Translations under genes and position numbers: made by a program | Notes under the pieces: generated by a model | What the model was told of the DNA's origin: nothing | Databases searched by the model: none | What the model saw: only the letters and a program-made list of their open reading frames with translations | Source of the DNA: Robiginitalea sp. | GTDB lineage: Bacteria; Bacteroidota; Bacteroidia; Flavobacteriales; Flavobacteriaceae | DNA length: 52,744 bases | Assembly (NCBI GenBank): GCA_024638915.1 | Contig: JAHEJJ010000014.1 | Coordinates: forward strand, 1 to 52,744 | Direction: 5' to 3' | Part shown: positions 1 through 8,058 of the stretch, piece after piece | Layout of the letters: each line of letters begins with the position of its first letter | Position numbering within the stretch: the first letter of the stretch is position 1

Positions 1-288
1 ACCGAGGGGATCGGTGAAGATATATTGCCCGAAAACGTAAATTTTGATGTCATTGACGGATTTACCAAGGTTACAGATAAAGATGCCGCGGTTTATACGA
101 GGCGTCTGGCCCGTGAAGAAGGAATGTTTCTTGGCAATTCTGCGGGAGCGGCTATAAAAGGTGTTCTTCAATTGAAGGAACATTTCACCCCTGAGGATGT
201 GGTGGTCGTTCTGTTCCACGATCACGGCAGTCGATATGTGGGAAAGGTTTTTAATGACGATTGGATGCGGGCCCAGGGATTCCTCTAG
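1..288 (+). CDS. Cystathionine beta-synthase / cysteine synthase family enzyme, C-terminal end (partial)
   Basis: The reading frame is open from the first base, so this is the 3' end of a gene that begins outside the window. The visible 95 residues contain a GNSAGAA segment (about residues 46-52), typical of the phosphate-binding or C-terminal region of fold-type II PLP enzymes, followed by a VVVLFHDHGSRYVGKV stretch found near the end of the catalytic domain of cystathionine beta-synthase and cysteine synthase. These enzymes make cystathionine or cysteine from serine derivatives. The protein stops soon after the catalytic core, so there is no C-terminal CBS-domain pair. Which of the two reactions it performs cannot be decided from the fragment. 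Confidence 0.8.
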   Translation, partial: TEGIGEDILPENVNFDVIDGFTKVTDKDAAVYTRRLAREEGMFLGNSAGAAIKGVLQLKEHFTPEDVVVVLFHDHGSRYVGKVFNDDWMRAQGFL

Positions 289-320
289 TGGCAGAACATT
301 AAATATTATAAATTAATCTT

Positions 321-1616
321 ATGCGGCCATATCTTTTACTATACCTCTTGTTTTGGACCTTCGGCTATACAGCCCTTTCCCAGAAAATCAACAGAACGGA
401 ACGTAAAATCATCAACACCGTTGAAAAAAATAATCAGGAGGCAATCGATTTCCTGGAAAATGTTGTAAATATCAATAGCGGCACGCTTAATCTTTCGGGG
501 GTACGTGAGACAGCTGTGGTATTTTCGGATGCTTTTAGCGCTATTGGTTTTCAAACGCGTTGGATAGAAATGCCGGAGGAGATGAATAGGGCCGGCCATC
601 TTTTTGCAGAGACCAATGGTTCAAAAGGTAACAGGTTATTGCTGATCGGCCATTTGGATACCGTATTTGAAGAAGACAGCCCCTTCCAGCGCTTTGAAAA
701 AGTAAACGACAGTATAGCCAAAGCCCCCGGGGGAAACGATATGAAAGGAGGTAATGTGATCATCCTATATGCCCTTAAGGCATTGCAGGAACACGGACTT
801 CTAAAAAATGCTCAGATCATTGTCGCATTCACCGGTGATGAGGAAAGCACTGGCAAACCCCTAGAACTCAGTAGAAAGGATTTGATCGATGCAGCCAAAA
901 GAAGCGATATAGCCTTAGGCTTTGAGACTTCCACCGGATTTAACTATGCCACGGTGGCACGTAGAGGGGCATCCGGATGGCAACTCGAAATAGAGGGTAA
1001 AAGAGCACATTCATCAGGGATTTTTAGCGATCGGGTGGGAGCAGGAGCGGTTTTTGAAATGTCGAGAATTCTTCATGAATTTTACCGCCAGCTCAGTGAA
1101 GAAGATCTTCTGACCTTTAATCCGGGTCTGGTAATGGGGGGAACTTTTGTTGGTTTTGATGAAAAAACCTCCAGGGGTGATGTTTATGGTAAATCGAATG
1201 TAGTGGCCCAAACCGCTTTGGCAAAAGGTGGCCTTCGATTTATATCGGAAGCCCAAAAAGAGAATGCCAGAGCAAGGATGAGCGAAATCGTCGCGGCAAG
1301 TCTTCCGCACACTTCGGCCACAATAAGTTTTACGGACAGTTATCCTGCTATGCCCCCGAGTGAAGGGAATCTTGCGCTGCTGAATAAACTCAACCAGGTC
1401 AGTCTCGACCTTGACCAGGGTAAAGTGCTGGCCTATGACCCCGGTAAACGCGGTGCGGCAGATACTTCTTTTGTGGCAGCGTATGTGGATTGTCTTGATG
1501 GATTGGGCACTATGGGATCGGGGGCGCACACCCCTGAGGAGACCGTGAACCTCAAATCCTTTGAAGCCCTTACCAAAAGGGCAGCAGTATACATTTACCG
1601 TCTTATAAAAGAATAG
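321..1616 (+). CDS. Secreted M20-family metallopeptidase (glutamate carboxypeptidase-like)
   Basis: A 431-residue protein with an N-terminal signal peptide (hydrophobic LLLYLLFWTF, cleavage probably after ALSQ). The zinc-site motifs of M20 peptidases are present: GHLDTVF near residue 111 (first ligand His and the following Asp), GGNDMKGG near 138 (bridging Asp), GDEES near 172 (catalytic Glu and ligand Glu) and a late SGAHTPEE (ligand His). The insert between these motifs is the usual dimerisation domain. The family removes C-terminal glutamate or cleaves small peptides; the signal peptide puts this one in the periplasm or outside. It is followed after 3 bases by the epimerase gene, so the two are probably co-transcribed. 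The substrate is unknown. Confidence 0.9.
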   Translation: MRPYLLLYLLFWTFGYTALSQKINRTERKIINTVEKNNQEAIDFLENVVNINSGTLNLSGVRETAVVFSDAFSAIGFQTRWIEMPEEMNRAGHLFAETNGSKGNRLLLIGHLDTVFEEDSPFQRFEKVNDSIAKAPGGNDMKGGNVIILYALKALQEHGLLKNAQIIVAFTGDEESTGKPLELSRKDLIDAAKRSDIALGFETSTGFNYATVARRGASGWQLEIEGKRAHSSGIFSDRVGAGAVFEMSRILHEFYRQLSEEDLLTFNPGLVMGGTFVGFDEKTSRGDVYGKSNVVAQTALAKGGLRFISEAQKENARARMSEIVAASLPHTSATISFTDSYPAMPPSEGNLALLNKLNQVSLDLDQGKVLAYDPGKRGAADTSFVAAYVDCLDGLGTMGSGAHTPEETVNLKSFEALTKRAAVYIYRLIKE

Positions 1617-1619
1617 ACC

Positions 1620-2408
1620 ATGCTGATCCTAAAAAATGAGACAATACAGGTTGAAATCGACAAGGGAGAATTGGTTGGTCTTCTGGTGGAGGATCACCAG
1701 TATATCCACCAAAAAGGAGCTCCCGGTTGGCAACACTCCGACACAGAAATGTTCCCGATTATAGGACCGACCGACGAAGCGGGATATCGGGTTCATGTTC
1801 CACGGGGTAATGCGATCTTAGATCAGCACGGCCATCTTAGGGAAATGGAGTATGAACTGGTTGAGCAATCCAATACCTCCGCGATATTTCGAAAAACCTA
1901 TACCAAAGGCACTGTGCTGGGCAATAGTAAATTTCCCGAAAAGTCGACTGCACAGCGATTGCTTTGGCCTTTTGATTTTCAGTTTGAAAAGTGTTTTCAA
2001 CTTACGAAAGAGGCATTGCTTATAGAATTTACAGTTGCCGGTGAAAGAGATATGCCATTTATGCTGGGATATCACCCTGCTTTTAAATTGCATTCGGTCA
2101 ATCCCAGAATTGTTGAAAAAAACAGGGAAGTTGATCTTCAGGAAATATCAGATGCAGGTAACAAAGCCCTCGAATTGCCCGATTGTGAGCATCTTGTTTT
2201 AAGGGATAAGCGCGATCTGGAGATATCCACTTCAGGATTTGGGCAATTTATGCTCTGGACGCAAGTTCCCAATATGCTGTGTATTGAACCGATCACTTTC
2301 TATCCATATTCCCTCCCTCAATCGGAGTTGCATGAAGGCTTTATGCATTTAGAAGGTGAAGAAATGAAATTTGTCGTAACATTGAAACCCCAACAGCCTA
2401 AATCCTAA
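1620..2408 (+). CDS. Aldose 1-epimerase family protein (LacX-like)
   Basis: A 262-residue cytoplasmic protein with no signal peptide. It shows the beta-sandwich features of galactose mutarotase-like proteins of the LacX subgroup: MFPIIGP near residue 43, DQHGHLRE near 67, LGYHPAFKL near 148 (His expected to be catalytic) and a late CIEP segment (catalytic Glu region). The family interconverts alpha and beta anomers of hexoses, but LacX-type members often have no assigned sugar. It starts 3 bases after the M20 peptidase and ends 12 bases before the Crp/Fnr regulator, so the three genes look like one transcription unit. Confidence 0.85.
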   Translation: MLILKNETIQVEIDKGELVGLLVEDHQYIHQKGAPGWQHSDTEMFPIIGPTDEAGYRVHVPRGNAILDQHGHLREMEYELVEQSNTSAIFRKTYTKGTVLGNSKFPEKSTAQRLLWPFDFQFEKCFQLTKEALLIEFTVAGERDMPFMLGYHPAFKLHSVNPRIVEKNREVDLQEISDAGNKALELPDCEHLVLRDKRDLEISTSGFGQFMLWTQVPNMLCIEPITFYPYSLPQSELHEGFMHLEGEEMKFVVTLKPQQPKS

Positions 2409-2420
2409 AAAATTGAAATC

Positions 2421-3056
2421 ATGGTAAGGGATAAGCTCGAAACAAATTATGGTTACCTCTTCGAACCTGAATTATTGGACGAAATTGAGAAAGTCGGACA
2501 ATCGGTAAAAGTGAGGCAGGGGGAAATGATGATGGACATCGGCCAGCAAATCAATGCCATGCCCCTTCTTTTTGAAGGTGCTATCAAGATTCTTACCGAA
2601 GATGAAGAAGGAGACGAATTGCTCTTGTATTTCATCGAGGTAGGTGATACCTGTGCGATGACCTTTTCATGTTGCATGGGAGCTGGTAAAAGTGAGATCC
2701 GCGCCATAGCCGAAACTGATTCTGAAATGCTGATGATCCCTATTGAGAAAATGGATGATTGGATGGCCCGATACCGCAGCTGGAGGTCTTTCATACTGGA
2801 TAGTTATCATGAGCGGCTTTCCGAACTGCTCGAAACCATCGATACGCTCGCGTTTATGAATATGGACGACCGTTTGCTGAAATATTTACGCGATAAGGCC
2901 ATGGTTACCCACGATGATATGATCTATACCACACATAGAGATATCGCCCAGGATCTGCATACCTCACGGGTAGTTGTATCCCGCCTGCTGAAAGGTATGG
3001 AAAGAGAAGGGAAGATAAAACTTCAGCGCAATCAGATCAAAGTGCTGGATCTTTAA
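2421..3056 (+). CDS. Crp/Fnr family transcriptional regulator
   Basis: A 211-residue protein with an N-terminal cyclic-nucleotide-binding-type beta barrel (about 20-115), a long dimer helix (about 120-150) and a C-terminal winged helix-turn-helix in which THRDIAQDLHTSRVVVSRLLKGME is split across helices (about 171-195). The recognition helix includes SRVVVSRLL, as in Crp/Fnr proteins. There is a Cys cluster in the sensor region (C-x6-CC near residues 78-86); whether it senses redox state or holds a cofactor is unknown. The two ATGAC-N4-GTCAT palindromes found at 7316-7329 and 16413-16426 have the form and promoter position expected for sites of such a regulator. A link to this protein is inference. 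Confidence 0.92.
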   Translation: MVRDKLETNYGYLFEPELLDEIEKVGQSVKVRQGEMMMDIGQQINAMPLLFEGAIKILTEDEEGDELLLYFIEVGDTCAMTFSCCMGAGKSEIRAIAETDSEMLMIPIEKMDDWMARYRSWRSFILDSYHERLSELLETIDTLAFMNMDDRLLKYLRDKAMVTHDDMIYTTHRDIAQDLHTSRVVVSRLLKGMEREGKIKLQRNQIKVLDL

Positions 3057-3136
3057 ATGCTCATAATATTAAATTCCAAGAGTAACAATTAAGGTATTTC
3101 AATGTCTTTTAATACAAGGAACTTATTTGGACTATT

Positions 3137-4048
3137 ATGAAATACATTCTTTTCTCAATTCTGATATTTTCAGGAATACTTTCCAATGCACAAACCGAAA
3201 CGATTTTTTATGATGTCGGAATGGGAGATAATCTGCAACAAGTAAAGACAAAGCTAATACCTCATTTGCGTTCTCATCTTGAAAAAAGAATAAGCGATCC
3301 CGTATTTCCGCTTGCTGAAAAGAGCGAAACACATCTGATTGGATTGAGTTGTGAAACGCCGAATGGCATCATTGAGGAGATAGCTTTTACATTTGCTGAT
3401 GACAAGTTGAGCCTTATTCAGGCTAAGGGCAATGCATTAAAAGTAATTACTGAAGGGCGAAAAGATACGGCAGATATCTTCATGAACTATGAAGTATACT
3501 GGGACGATCTTATTATAGCTGACAGATCTAAGGACAAGGTCTGGATGCTCACGGAAGAGGGTACCCACCCAAATCTCTTCGCATGGGATAATCCATTGTT
3601 GCCCTCTGAAGGAGGAAAGGCAAAGCCCTATGAAGAATCCGGAGCTGTCCCTGATTTTATTGAAATGGGGGCTACATTGAATCAGATGCGACCTCTGCTT
3701 GAAAACGCATCGACCTTTACACACTTTCGAGAACTAGGGCCTGGAGATCCTAATGCTCAGGTTCAAATCGATTGCTTCGGCATTGAATATGCAGGCTTTC
3801 CCAGGAAGTTTGAGGCACGGTTTGGCGACGGAAAACTCAACATGGTTTGGATTCTAACGGCTAAAGCCGAGGAAACAAGGATACGCAAGAAACTGATTGC
3901 TGCCTACGGGAATCCCATTTTTAAAGATGATGCTTGGGAGGCGTTCAATAATTGGCAGGTTTTTCTCAGAAAGGATAAACCCGAAGTGCTCTTACTTACG
4001 CCCGAATTGGGATCATATTATAAAAGGGAATACTTCAAACAACAGTAG
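3137..4048 (+). CDS. Secreted protein of unknown function with an internal duplication
   Basis: A 303-residue protein with a clear signal peptide (ILFSILIFSGILSNAQ). I do not recognise the family. The mature part appears to be two related halves: each begins with a short helix-like segment (GDNLQQVKTKLIP near residue 33, ATLNQMRPLLENA near 180), continues with strands that include FADDKLSLIQAKG or FGDGKLNMVWILT, and ends with a strand-rich stretch holding a Trp. This pattern resembles tandem small alpha/beta domains, but no function can be assigned. It is preceded by an 80-base gap after the Crp/Fnr gene and followed by the SulP gene. Confidence 0.75.
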   Translation: MKYILFSILIFSGILSNAQTETIFYDVGMGDNLQQVKTKLIPHLRSHLEKRISDPVFPLAEKSETHLIGLSCETPNGIIEEIAFTFADDKLSLIQAKGNALKVITEGRKDTADIFMNYEVYWDDLIIADRSKDKVWMLTEEGTHPNLFAWDNPLLPSEGGKAKPYEESGAVPDFIEMGATLNQMRPLLENASTFTHFRELGPGDPNAQVQIDCFGIEYAGFPRKFEARFGDGKLNMVWILTAKAEETRIRKKLIAAYGNPIFKDDAWEAFNNWQVFLRKDKPEVLLLTPELGSYYKREYFKQQ

Positions 4049-4111
4049 TACAAGACCAGAAAGATCGTCGCGCCGATATCCAGCGATACACAAAGATTGT
4101 GGATTAAATGC

Positions 4112-4119
4112 TACATTTG
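4112..4119 (+). promoter_or_regulatory. Possible -7 element directly before the SulP start
   Basis: TACATTTG matches the Bacteroidota -7 consensus TAnnTTTG in all fixed positions. It ends only four bases before the ATG at 4124, so transcription would begin at or next to the start codon and give a leaderless mRNA. No TTG is seen 17-23 bases upstream, which weakens the call. Confidence 0.35.
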
Positions 4120-4123
4120 GGTA

Positions 4124-5866
4124 ATGCGAAGATACTTGCCATTTGTACAATGGTTTGCGGATTATAGCTATAAGGATATACCCAAAGATGTCCTGGCCGG
4201 ATTTACTGTTGGGATCGTGCTGGTCCCACAGGCCATGGCCTATGCTATGTTAGCGGGCTTGCCTCCGGAGATCGGACTCTATGCCTCGATGATCCCCTTA
4301 CTTGTTTATGTGTTATTGGGGACATCCGGGTCACTGGCAATTGGTCCGGTTGCCATGGATTCGCTTTTAGTGGCCATCGGACTGGGAGCCTTAACCTTAG
4401 GTGACGGAGAATATGTAGCTATGGCCATATTTCTCGCTCTGATCGTAGGGGTTATACAACTTCTGATGGGTATTTTTCGAATGGGGTTCCTGGTCAATTT
4501 TATCTCCAAACCGGTTATCAGTGCTTTTACTTCTGGCGCAGCGCTAATTATTATGTTCAGCCAGCTGAAATACTTATTGGGCATAGAGATGGGACGAGCG
4601 AGTCGTTTACACGACTTAATCTGGCAAGCATTCGTAAAAGCCAGCTTTATCAATGTCGTGGATCTTATGATCGGTGTTCTGGGCATAGTCCTTATCGTAC
4701 TCTTGAAGAGATGGAACCGACGATTTCCCGGTATCCTATTGGCCGTTGTCCTGGGAATACTCGCCGTGTACCTGTTCGAACTCGATACTTATAATGTAAA
4801 TATAGTCGGCTCCATTCCCGCTGGTCTGCCTGCTATTAAGATACCGGCAATCAATTTAACCGCATTTGTGGAAATCTGGCCCTTTGCCATTACATTGGCT
4901 TTGGTAGGTTATCTGGAAGCTGTATCGATAGGCAAGGGAATAGAAGAAAAAACAGAGGAAGATCGCCTCGATCCCAATCAGGAATTCGTGGCACTTGGCA
5001 CCTCCAATATTGCAGGGTCTCTATTTAGTGCTTATCCTGTTACGGCCAGTTTTTCACGTTCGGCCATTGCTTATGAAAGTGGGGCAAAGTCGAATTTTAC
5101 GGGGCTTTTCGCGGCTTTACTGGTCCTGGTGACCCTGCTTTTTCTCACTCCGGTTTTTTATTTCTTGCCCAAATCTATTCTGGCGAGCATTATAGTGGTT
5201 TCGGTATTCGGACTTATAGATCTGGCCTACGCCAAAAGATTATGGAGGCTCAGGAAAGACGAATTTATCGTATGGATCATAACCTTCCTGGCTACCCTCT
5301 TTATAGGAATCGTAGAGGGAATCTTTATCGGTGTATTGCTGGCCCTGTTGTTGATGGTATACCGGACTTCGAAGCCGCATATCGCTATACTTGGCAGAAT
5401 AAGGAATTCTGATTATTATAAGAATATTGACCGATTCAGTGAAGAGATTGAACTGCGCGAAGATCTTCTTATTATAAGATTCGATGCCCAGCTCTATTTT
5501 GGAAATACCAGTTATTTTAAGAATCAGCTTTATAGGATCATCGATGAAAATGAAAACAAAATAAAGGCCGTCATCCTCAATGCCGAAGCGATCAACTATA
5601 TAGACTCTACCGCCGCTCATATGTTGAGGAAGGTTATTAATGATATCAAGTCGAAAGGAATACGATTCTATATTGCTCAGGCCAGTGGTCCTACGCGGGA
5701 TATTTTGTTCAGCACTGGTATTTCTGATCTTGTGACAAGGGAATATCTCTTTGTCCAGGTTCGGGAGGCGGTAGAGCATTTCGATAATGTACGTAAGAGC
5801 TCTGAGCTTTCCGATAGGGTAGCCAGTCAGAGCAATAAAATAGGCCAAGCCAACAATGGTAATTAA
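4124..5866 (+). CDS. SulP family anion transporter (sulfate permease-like) with STAS domain
   Basis: Membrane protein of 580 residues. The ATG at 4124 was chosen over an in-frame TTG at 4097 because the protein then begins with the family-typical sequence leading to DVLAGFTVGIVLVPQAMAYA, the first SulP signature. About a dozen hydrophobic segments fill residues 20-430, with LGTSNIAGSLFSAYPVTASFSR (split here at its middle) as the second conserved region. A cytoplasmic STAS domain covers about 445-555, including VILNAEAINYIDSTA, where the Asp-Ser pair corresponds to the anti-sigma-antagonist phosphorylation site. The family carries sulfate, bicarbonate or other anions, often with sodium or protons. 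The adjacent sulfur-oxidation gene favours a sulfur oxyanion, but this is inference. Confidence 0.93.
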   Translation: MRRYLPFVQWFADYSYKDIPKDVLAGFTVGIVLVPQAMAYAMLAGLPPEIGLYASMIPLLVYVLLGTSGSLAIGPVAMDSLLVAIGLGALTLGDGEYVAMAIFLALIVGVIQLLMGIFRMGFLVNFISKPVISAFTSGAALIIMFSQLKYLLGIEMGRASRLHDLIWQAFVKASFINVVDLMIGVLGIVLIVLLKRWNRRFPGILLAVVLGILAVYLFELDTYNVNIVGSIPAGLPAIKIPAINLTAFVEIWPFAITLALVGYLEAVSIGKGIEEKTEEDRLDPNQEFVALGTSNIAGSLFSAYPVTASFSRSAIAYESGAKSNFTGLFAALLVLVTLLFLTPVFYFLPKSILASIIVVSVFGLIDLAYAKRLWRLRKDEFIVWIITFLATLFIGIVEGIFIGVLLALLLMVYRTSKPHIAILGRIRNSDYYKNIDRFSEEIELREDLLIIRFDAQLYFGNTSYFKNQLYRIIDENENKIKAVILNAEAINYIDSTAAHMLRKVINDIKSKGIRFYIAQASGPTRDILFSTGISDLVTREYLFVQVREAVEHFDNVRKSSELSDRVASQSNKIGQANNGN

Positions 5867-5905
5867 GTGATAAAAAGGTAATTTTGACATAGAAAAACAT
5901 AGATT

Positions 5906-7312
5906 ATGATCATAGAACAAATGTATACGGGTTGCCTGGCTCAAGGTGCCTATTATATAGAAAGCGAAGGAGAAGTTGCGATCATCGATCCATTGAGGGA
6001 GGTTGATCCGTACGTGGAAAAAGCAAAAAAAAATGACGCCAGGATCAAATATATTTTTGAGACTCATTTTCATGCCGACTTTGTAAGCGGCCATGTTACC
6101 CTGGCCAAAAAAACCGGCGCGCCTATTGTTTATGGGCCTATGGCGAACCCGACATTCGAGGCGCTTATCGCGGAGGATGGGCAGGTATTTAAACTAGGTA
6201 AGATTACCATAAAAGCACTCCATACTCCCGGGCACACTATGGAAAGCACCACCTATCTGTTAAAAGATGAAGAGGGTAAGAATCATGCCATCTTTTCAGG
6301 AGACACCTTATTCCTCGGAGATGTTGGTAGACCCGATCTTGCCCAGAAAGCTGCGCATATGACACAGGAAGAACTGGCAGGAATGCTTTTCGACAGCCTT
6401 CGTAATAAGATTATGCCGCTCGAAGATCATGTGATCGTATATCCGGCACATGGGGCGGGTTCGGCCTGTGGGAAAAACATGATGAAGGAAACGGTTGATA
6501 CGCTTGGCAACCAGAGGAAGGTGAACTACGCACTCAGAAAAGACATGTCAAGAGATGAATTTATTAAGGAAGTTACCGAGGGATTGTTACCACCCCCACA
6601 ATATTTTCCGCTTAACGTTATGATGAATCGAGAAGGTTACGAAGATATAGGTGCGGTGATCGAAAGAGGCACCACTCAACTCAGCCCGGATGCATTTGAG
6701 ACAGCGGCCAATGAAACCGGTGCGGTGGTCCTCGATGTCAGGCACCAGGATGAATTCGTAAAAGGACATGTGCCCCGGTCGATATTTATCGGTTTACATG
6801 GGGATTTTGCGCCCTGGGTCGGTGCCCTGATCGCAGATATTAAGCAGCCTATACTTTTGGTAACGCCGGAGGGAAAGGAAGAAGAAGCAATAACCAGGCT
6901 CAGCCGGGTAGGATTCGACAATACGATCGGATTTTTGAGGGGAGGATTCGATTCCTGGCTGAAAGCTGGAAAAGAAGTTGATACCGTTGATTCTAAATCA
7001 GTGCCTGCGCTAATGGACCGCTTAAAGTCTGATGGAACTCCCGTATTCGATGTACGTAAGCCAAGTGAATATGAGGCAGAACACCTTGTCAATGCCAACA
7101 ATGCTCCACTTGATTTCATCAATGATCACCTGGCCGAGTTTCCAAAAAAAGAGACATTTTACCTCCACTGTGCTGGCGGTTACCGATCCGTGATTGCAGC
7201 ATCTATTTTGAAGAGCAGAGGGATCCATAATTTGGTTGACATCGGCGGAGGTTTCGATGCACTAAAAGATAATGGGATGGATGTAACCGCTTATGTGTGC
7301 CCGAATTCATAG
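5906..7312 (+). CDS. CstB-like persulfide dioxygenase with two rhodanese-type domains
   Basis: A 468-residue cytoplasmic fusion. Residues 1-240 form a metallo-beta-lactamase domain with THFHADFVSGH (HxHxDH metal motif), HTPGHT and SGDTLF, as in ETHE1-type persulfide dioxygenases that oxidise persulfide to sulfite with a single non-haem iron. Residues about 260-360 form a rhodanese fold whose active-site loop reads LLVTPEGKEEE and has no Cys, so it is probably inactive. Residues about 370-468 form a second rhodanese domain with the intact loop HCAGGYRS. The order dioxygenase, Cys-less rhodanese, active rhodanese is that of staphylococcal CstB, which converts persulfides to thiosulfate. It follows the SulP transporter by 39 bases and precedes a DUF2892 protein, which supports a role in sulfide or persulfide detoxification. 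Confidence 0.93.
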   Translation: MIIEQMYTGCLAQGAYYIESEGEVAIIDPLREVDPYVEKAKKNDARIKYIFETHFHADFVSGHVTLAKKTGAPIVYGPMANPTFEALIAEDGQVFKLGKITIKALHTPGHTMESTTYLLKDEEGKNHAIFSGDTLFLGDVGRPDLAQKAAHMTQEELAGMLFDSLRNKIMPLEDHVIVYPAHGAGSACGKNMMKETVDTLGNQRKVNYALRKDMSRDEFIKEVTEGLLPPPQYFPLNVMMNREGYEDIGAVIERGTTQLSPDAFETAANETGAVVLDVRHQDEFVKGHVPRSIFIGLHGDFAPWVGALIADIKQPILLVTPEGKEEEAITRLSRVGFDNTIGFLRGGFDSWLKAGKEVDTVDSKSVPALMDRLKSDGTPVFDVRKPSEYEAEHLVNANNAPLDFINDHLAEFPKKETFYLHCAGGYRSVIAASILKSRGIHNLVDIGGGFDALKDNGMDVTAYVCPNS

Positions 7313-7315
7313 TAA

Positions 7316-7359
7316 ATGACCTTTGTCATAGACAGAAAAGATGATCTGTGTTACCTTTA
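7316..7359 (+). promoter_or_regulatory. Crp/Fnr-type operator with promoter for the DUF2892 gene
   Basis: A perfect inverted repeat ATGAC-CTTT-GTCAT occupies 7316-7329. It is followed after 22 bases by TACCTTTA at 7352-7359, which matches the Bacteroidota -7 element TAnnTTTG except for the last base. Transcription would begin near 7362, placing the centre of the palindrome near -40. This is the class II activator position, and no TTG -33 element is needed in such promoters. The same arrangement with identical spacing occurs at 16383-16426 on the other strand. The gene served would be the small membrane protein at 7445. Confidence 0.55.
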
Positions 7360-7444
7360 TCGGCGTGTAATTCATCTTTAATGAGGGTTTTTAAAATAAA
7401 TATTTACCCTCAATTAGTGGACTACAGCCTATAATTTCAGGCCA

Positions 7445-7651
7445 ATGAAAAAAAACATAGGGGCTTTGGACAAGGTCTTGCGGTTTGCACTGGGTATTAC
7501 CGGAGGTCTCCTTGTGTATTATGAGGTTATTACAGGTCCGGTTTCCTTTATTTTGCTTACGGCGGTGGCCGTTTTCTTGCTTACCGCACTAACCGGTTTC
7601 TGTCCGCTCTATGGTCTCCTGGGTATCCACACTTGCAGAACAAGACATTGA
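7445..7651 (+). CDS. DUF2892 (YgaP-like) inner-membrane protein
   Basis: A 68-residue protein made of a short N-terminal segment (MKKNIGALDKVLRFALG) and two hydrophobic helices (about 14-28 and 32-53), ending with FCPLYGLLGIHTC. The initial pattern and the Cys-Pro-Leu-Tyr turn are characteristic of DUF2892, found alone or as the membrane anchor of YgaP rhodaneses. Here it stands alone 132 bases after the rhodanese fusion, so it may assist sulfane-sulfur handling at the membrane. Its start is preceded by the palindrome and promoter at 7316-7359, which suggests separate activation from the upstream gene. Confidence 0.85.
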   Translation: MKKNIGALDKVLRFALGITGGLLVYYEVITGPVSFILLTAVAVFLLTALTGFCPLYGLLGIHTCRTRH

Positions 7652-7875
7652 ACTATCGACCAGTTTTGTTATCGCTCTAACTGATCATGATCGTGAGGTA
7701 TCATTTTCGGACTTTATACTTTCATATATAGCCTTAAAATCCCCAATAATCCGTCATTCACCGATTTTTTTGGTCCTTTGCCTTGCATTTTATCGAAAAT
7801 GTTAATAAAAACTTAAAAAAGCTTCGCTAACTTCTCTGTAAATCCATAATTTTAATCTGGAATACCCAACCAAGC

Positions 7876-8058
7876 ATGTTTAAAAGATTTGTCGATAAGA
7901 TCGGGATCATGAATTTTATCATGCTTCTGGTAGTGTTCTCAATTATAATTGTATCTGAAGTGATGTTTCTTCAGGGCAGAAAATTAGATGCGATTTTTAT
8001 CGCGTTCTGGGCTCCGACCATTTTGGGGTTCATGATATTGTTCAACCAAAAGAATTGA
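7876..8058 (+). CDS. Small membrane protein of unknown function (60 residues)
   Basis: A 60-residue protein with a basic N-terminus (MFKRFVDKIG) and two hydrophobic stretches (about 12-31 and 38-55) separated by a short polar turn QGRKLD, predicting a helical hairpin in the inner membrane. Its stop codon TGA shares its last base with the ATG of a second, 31-residue membrane ORF at 8058, an arrangement typical of translational coupling. I do not recognise the family. The codon use and membrane layout argue that it is real. It lies 224 bases after the DUF2892 gene. Confidence 0.65.
   Translation: MFKRFVDKIGIMNFIMLLVVFSIIIVSEVMFLQGRKLDAIFIAFWAPTILGFMILFNQKN

Noticed and set aside
1014-1529. Antisense frame of 171 codons within the M20 peptidase gene
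   Set aside because: The plus-strand gene has full catalytic motifs; the antisense frame shows only biased composition.
4097-4123. TTG start giving nine extra residues to the SulP protein
   Set aside because: The extra residues are not seen in the family and the ATG at 4124 gives the usual N-terminus.
5240-6094. Antisense frame of 284 codons across the SulP and CstB-like genes
   Set aside because: It crosses two well-supported genes and has no domain pattern.
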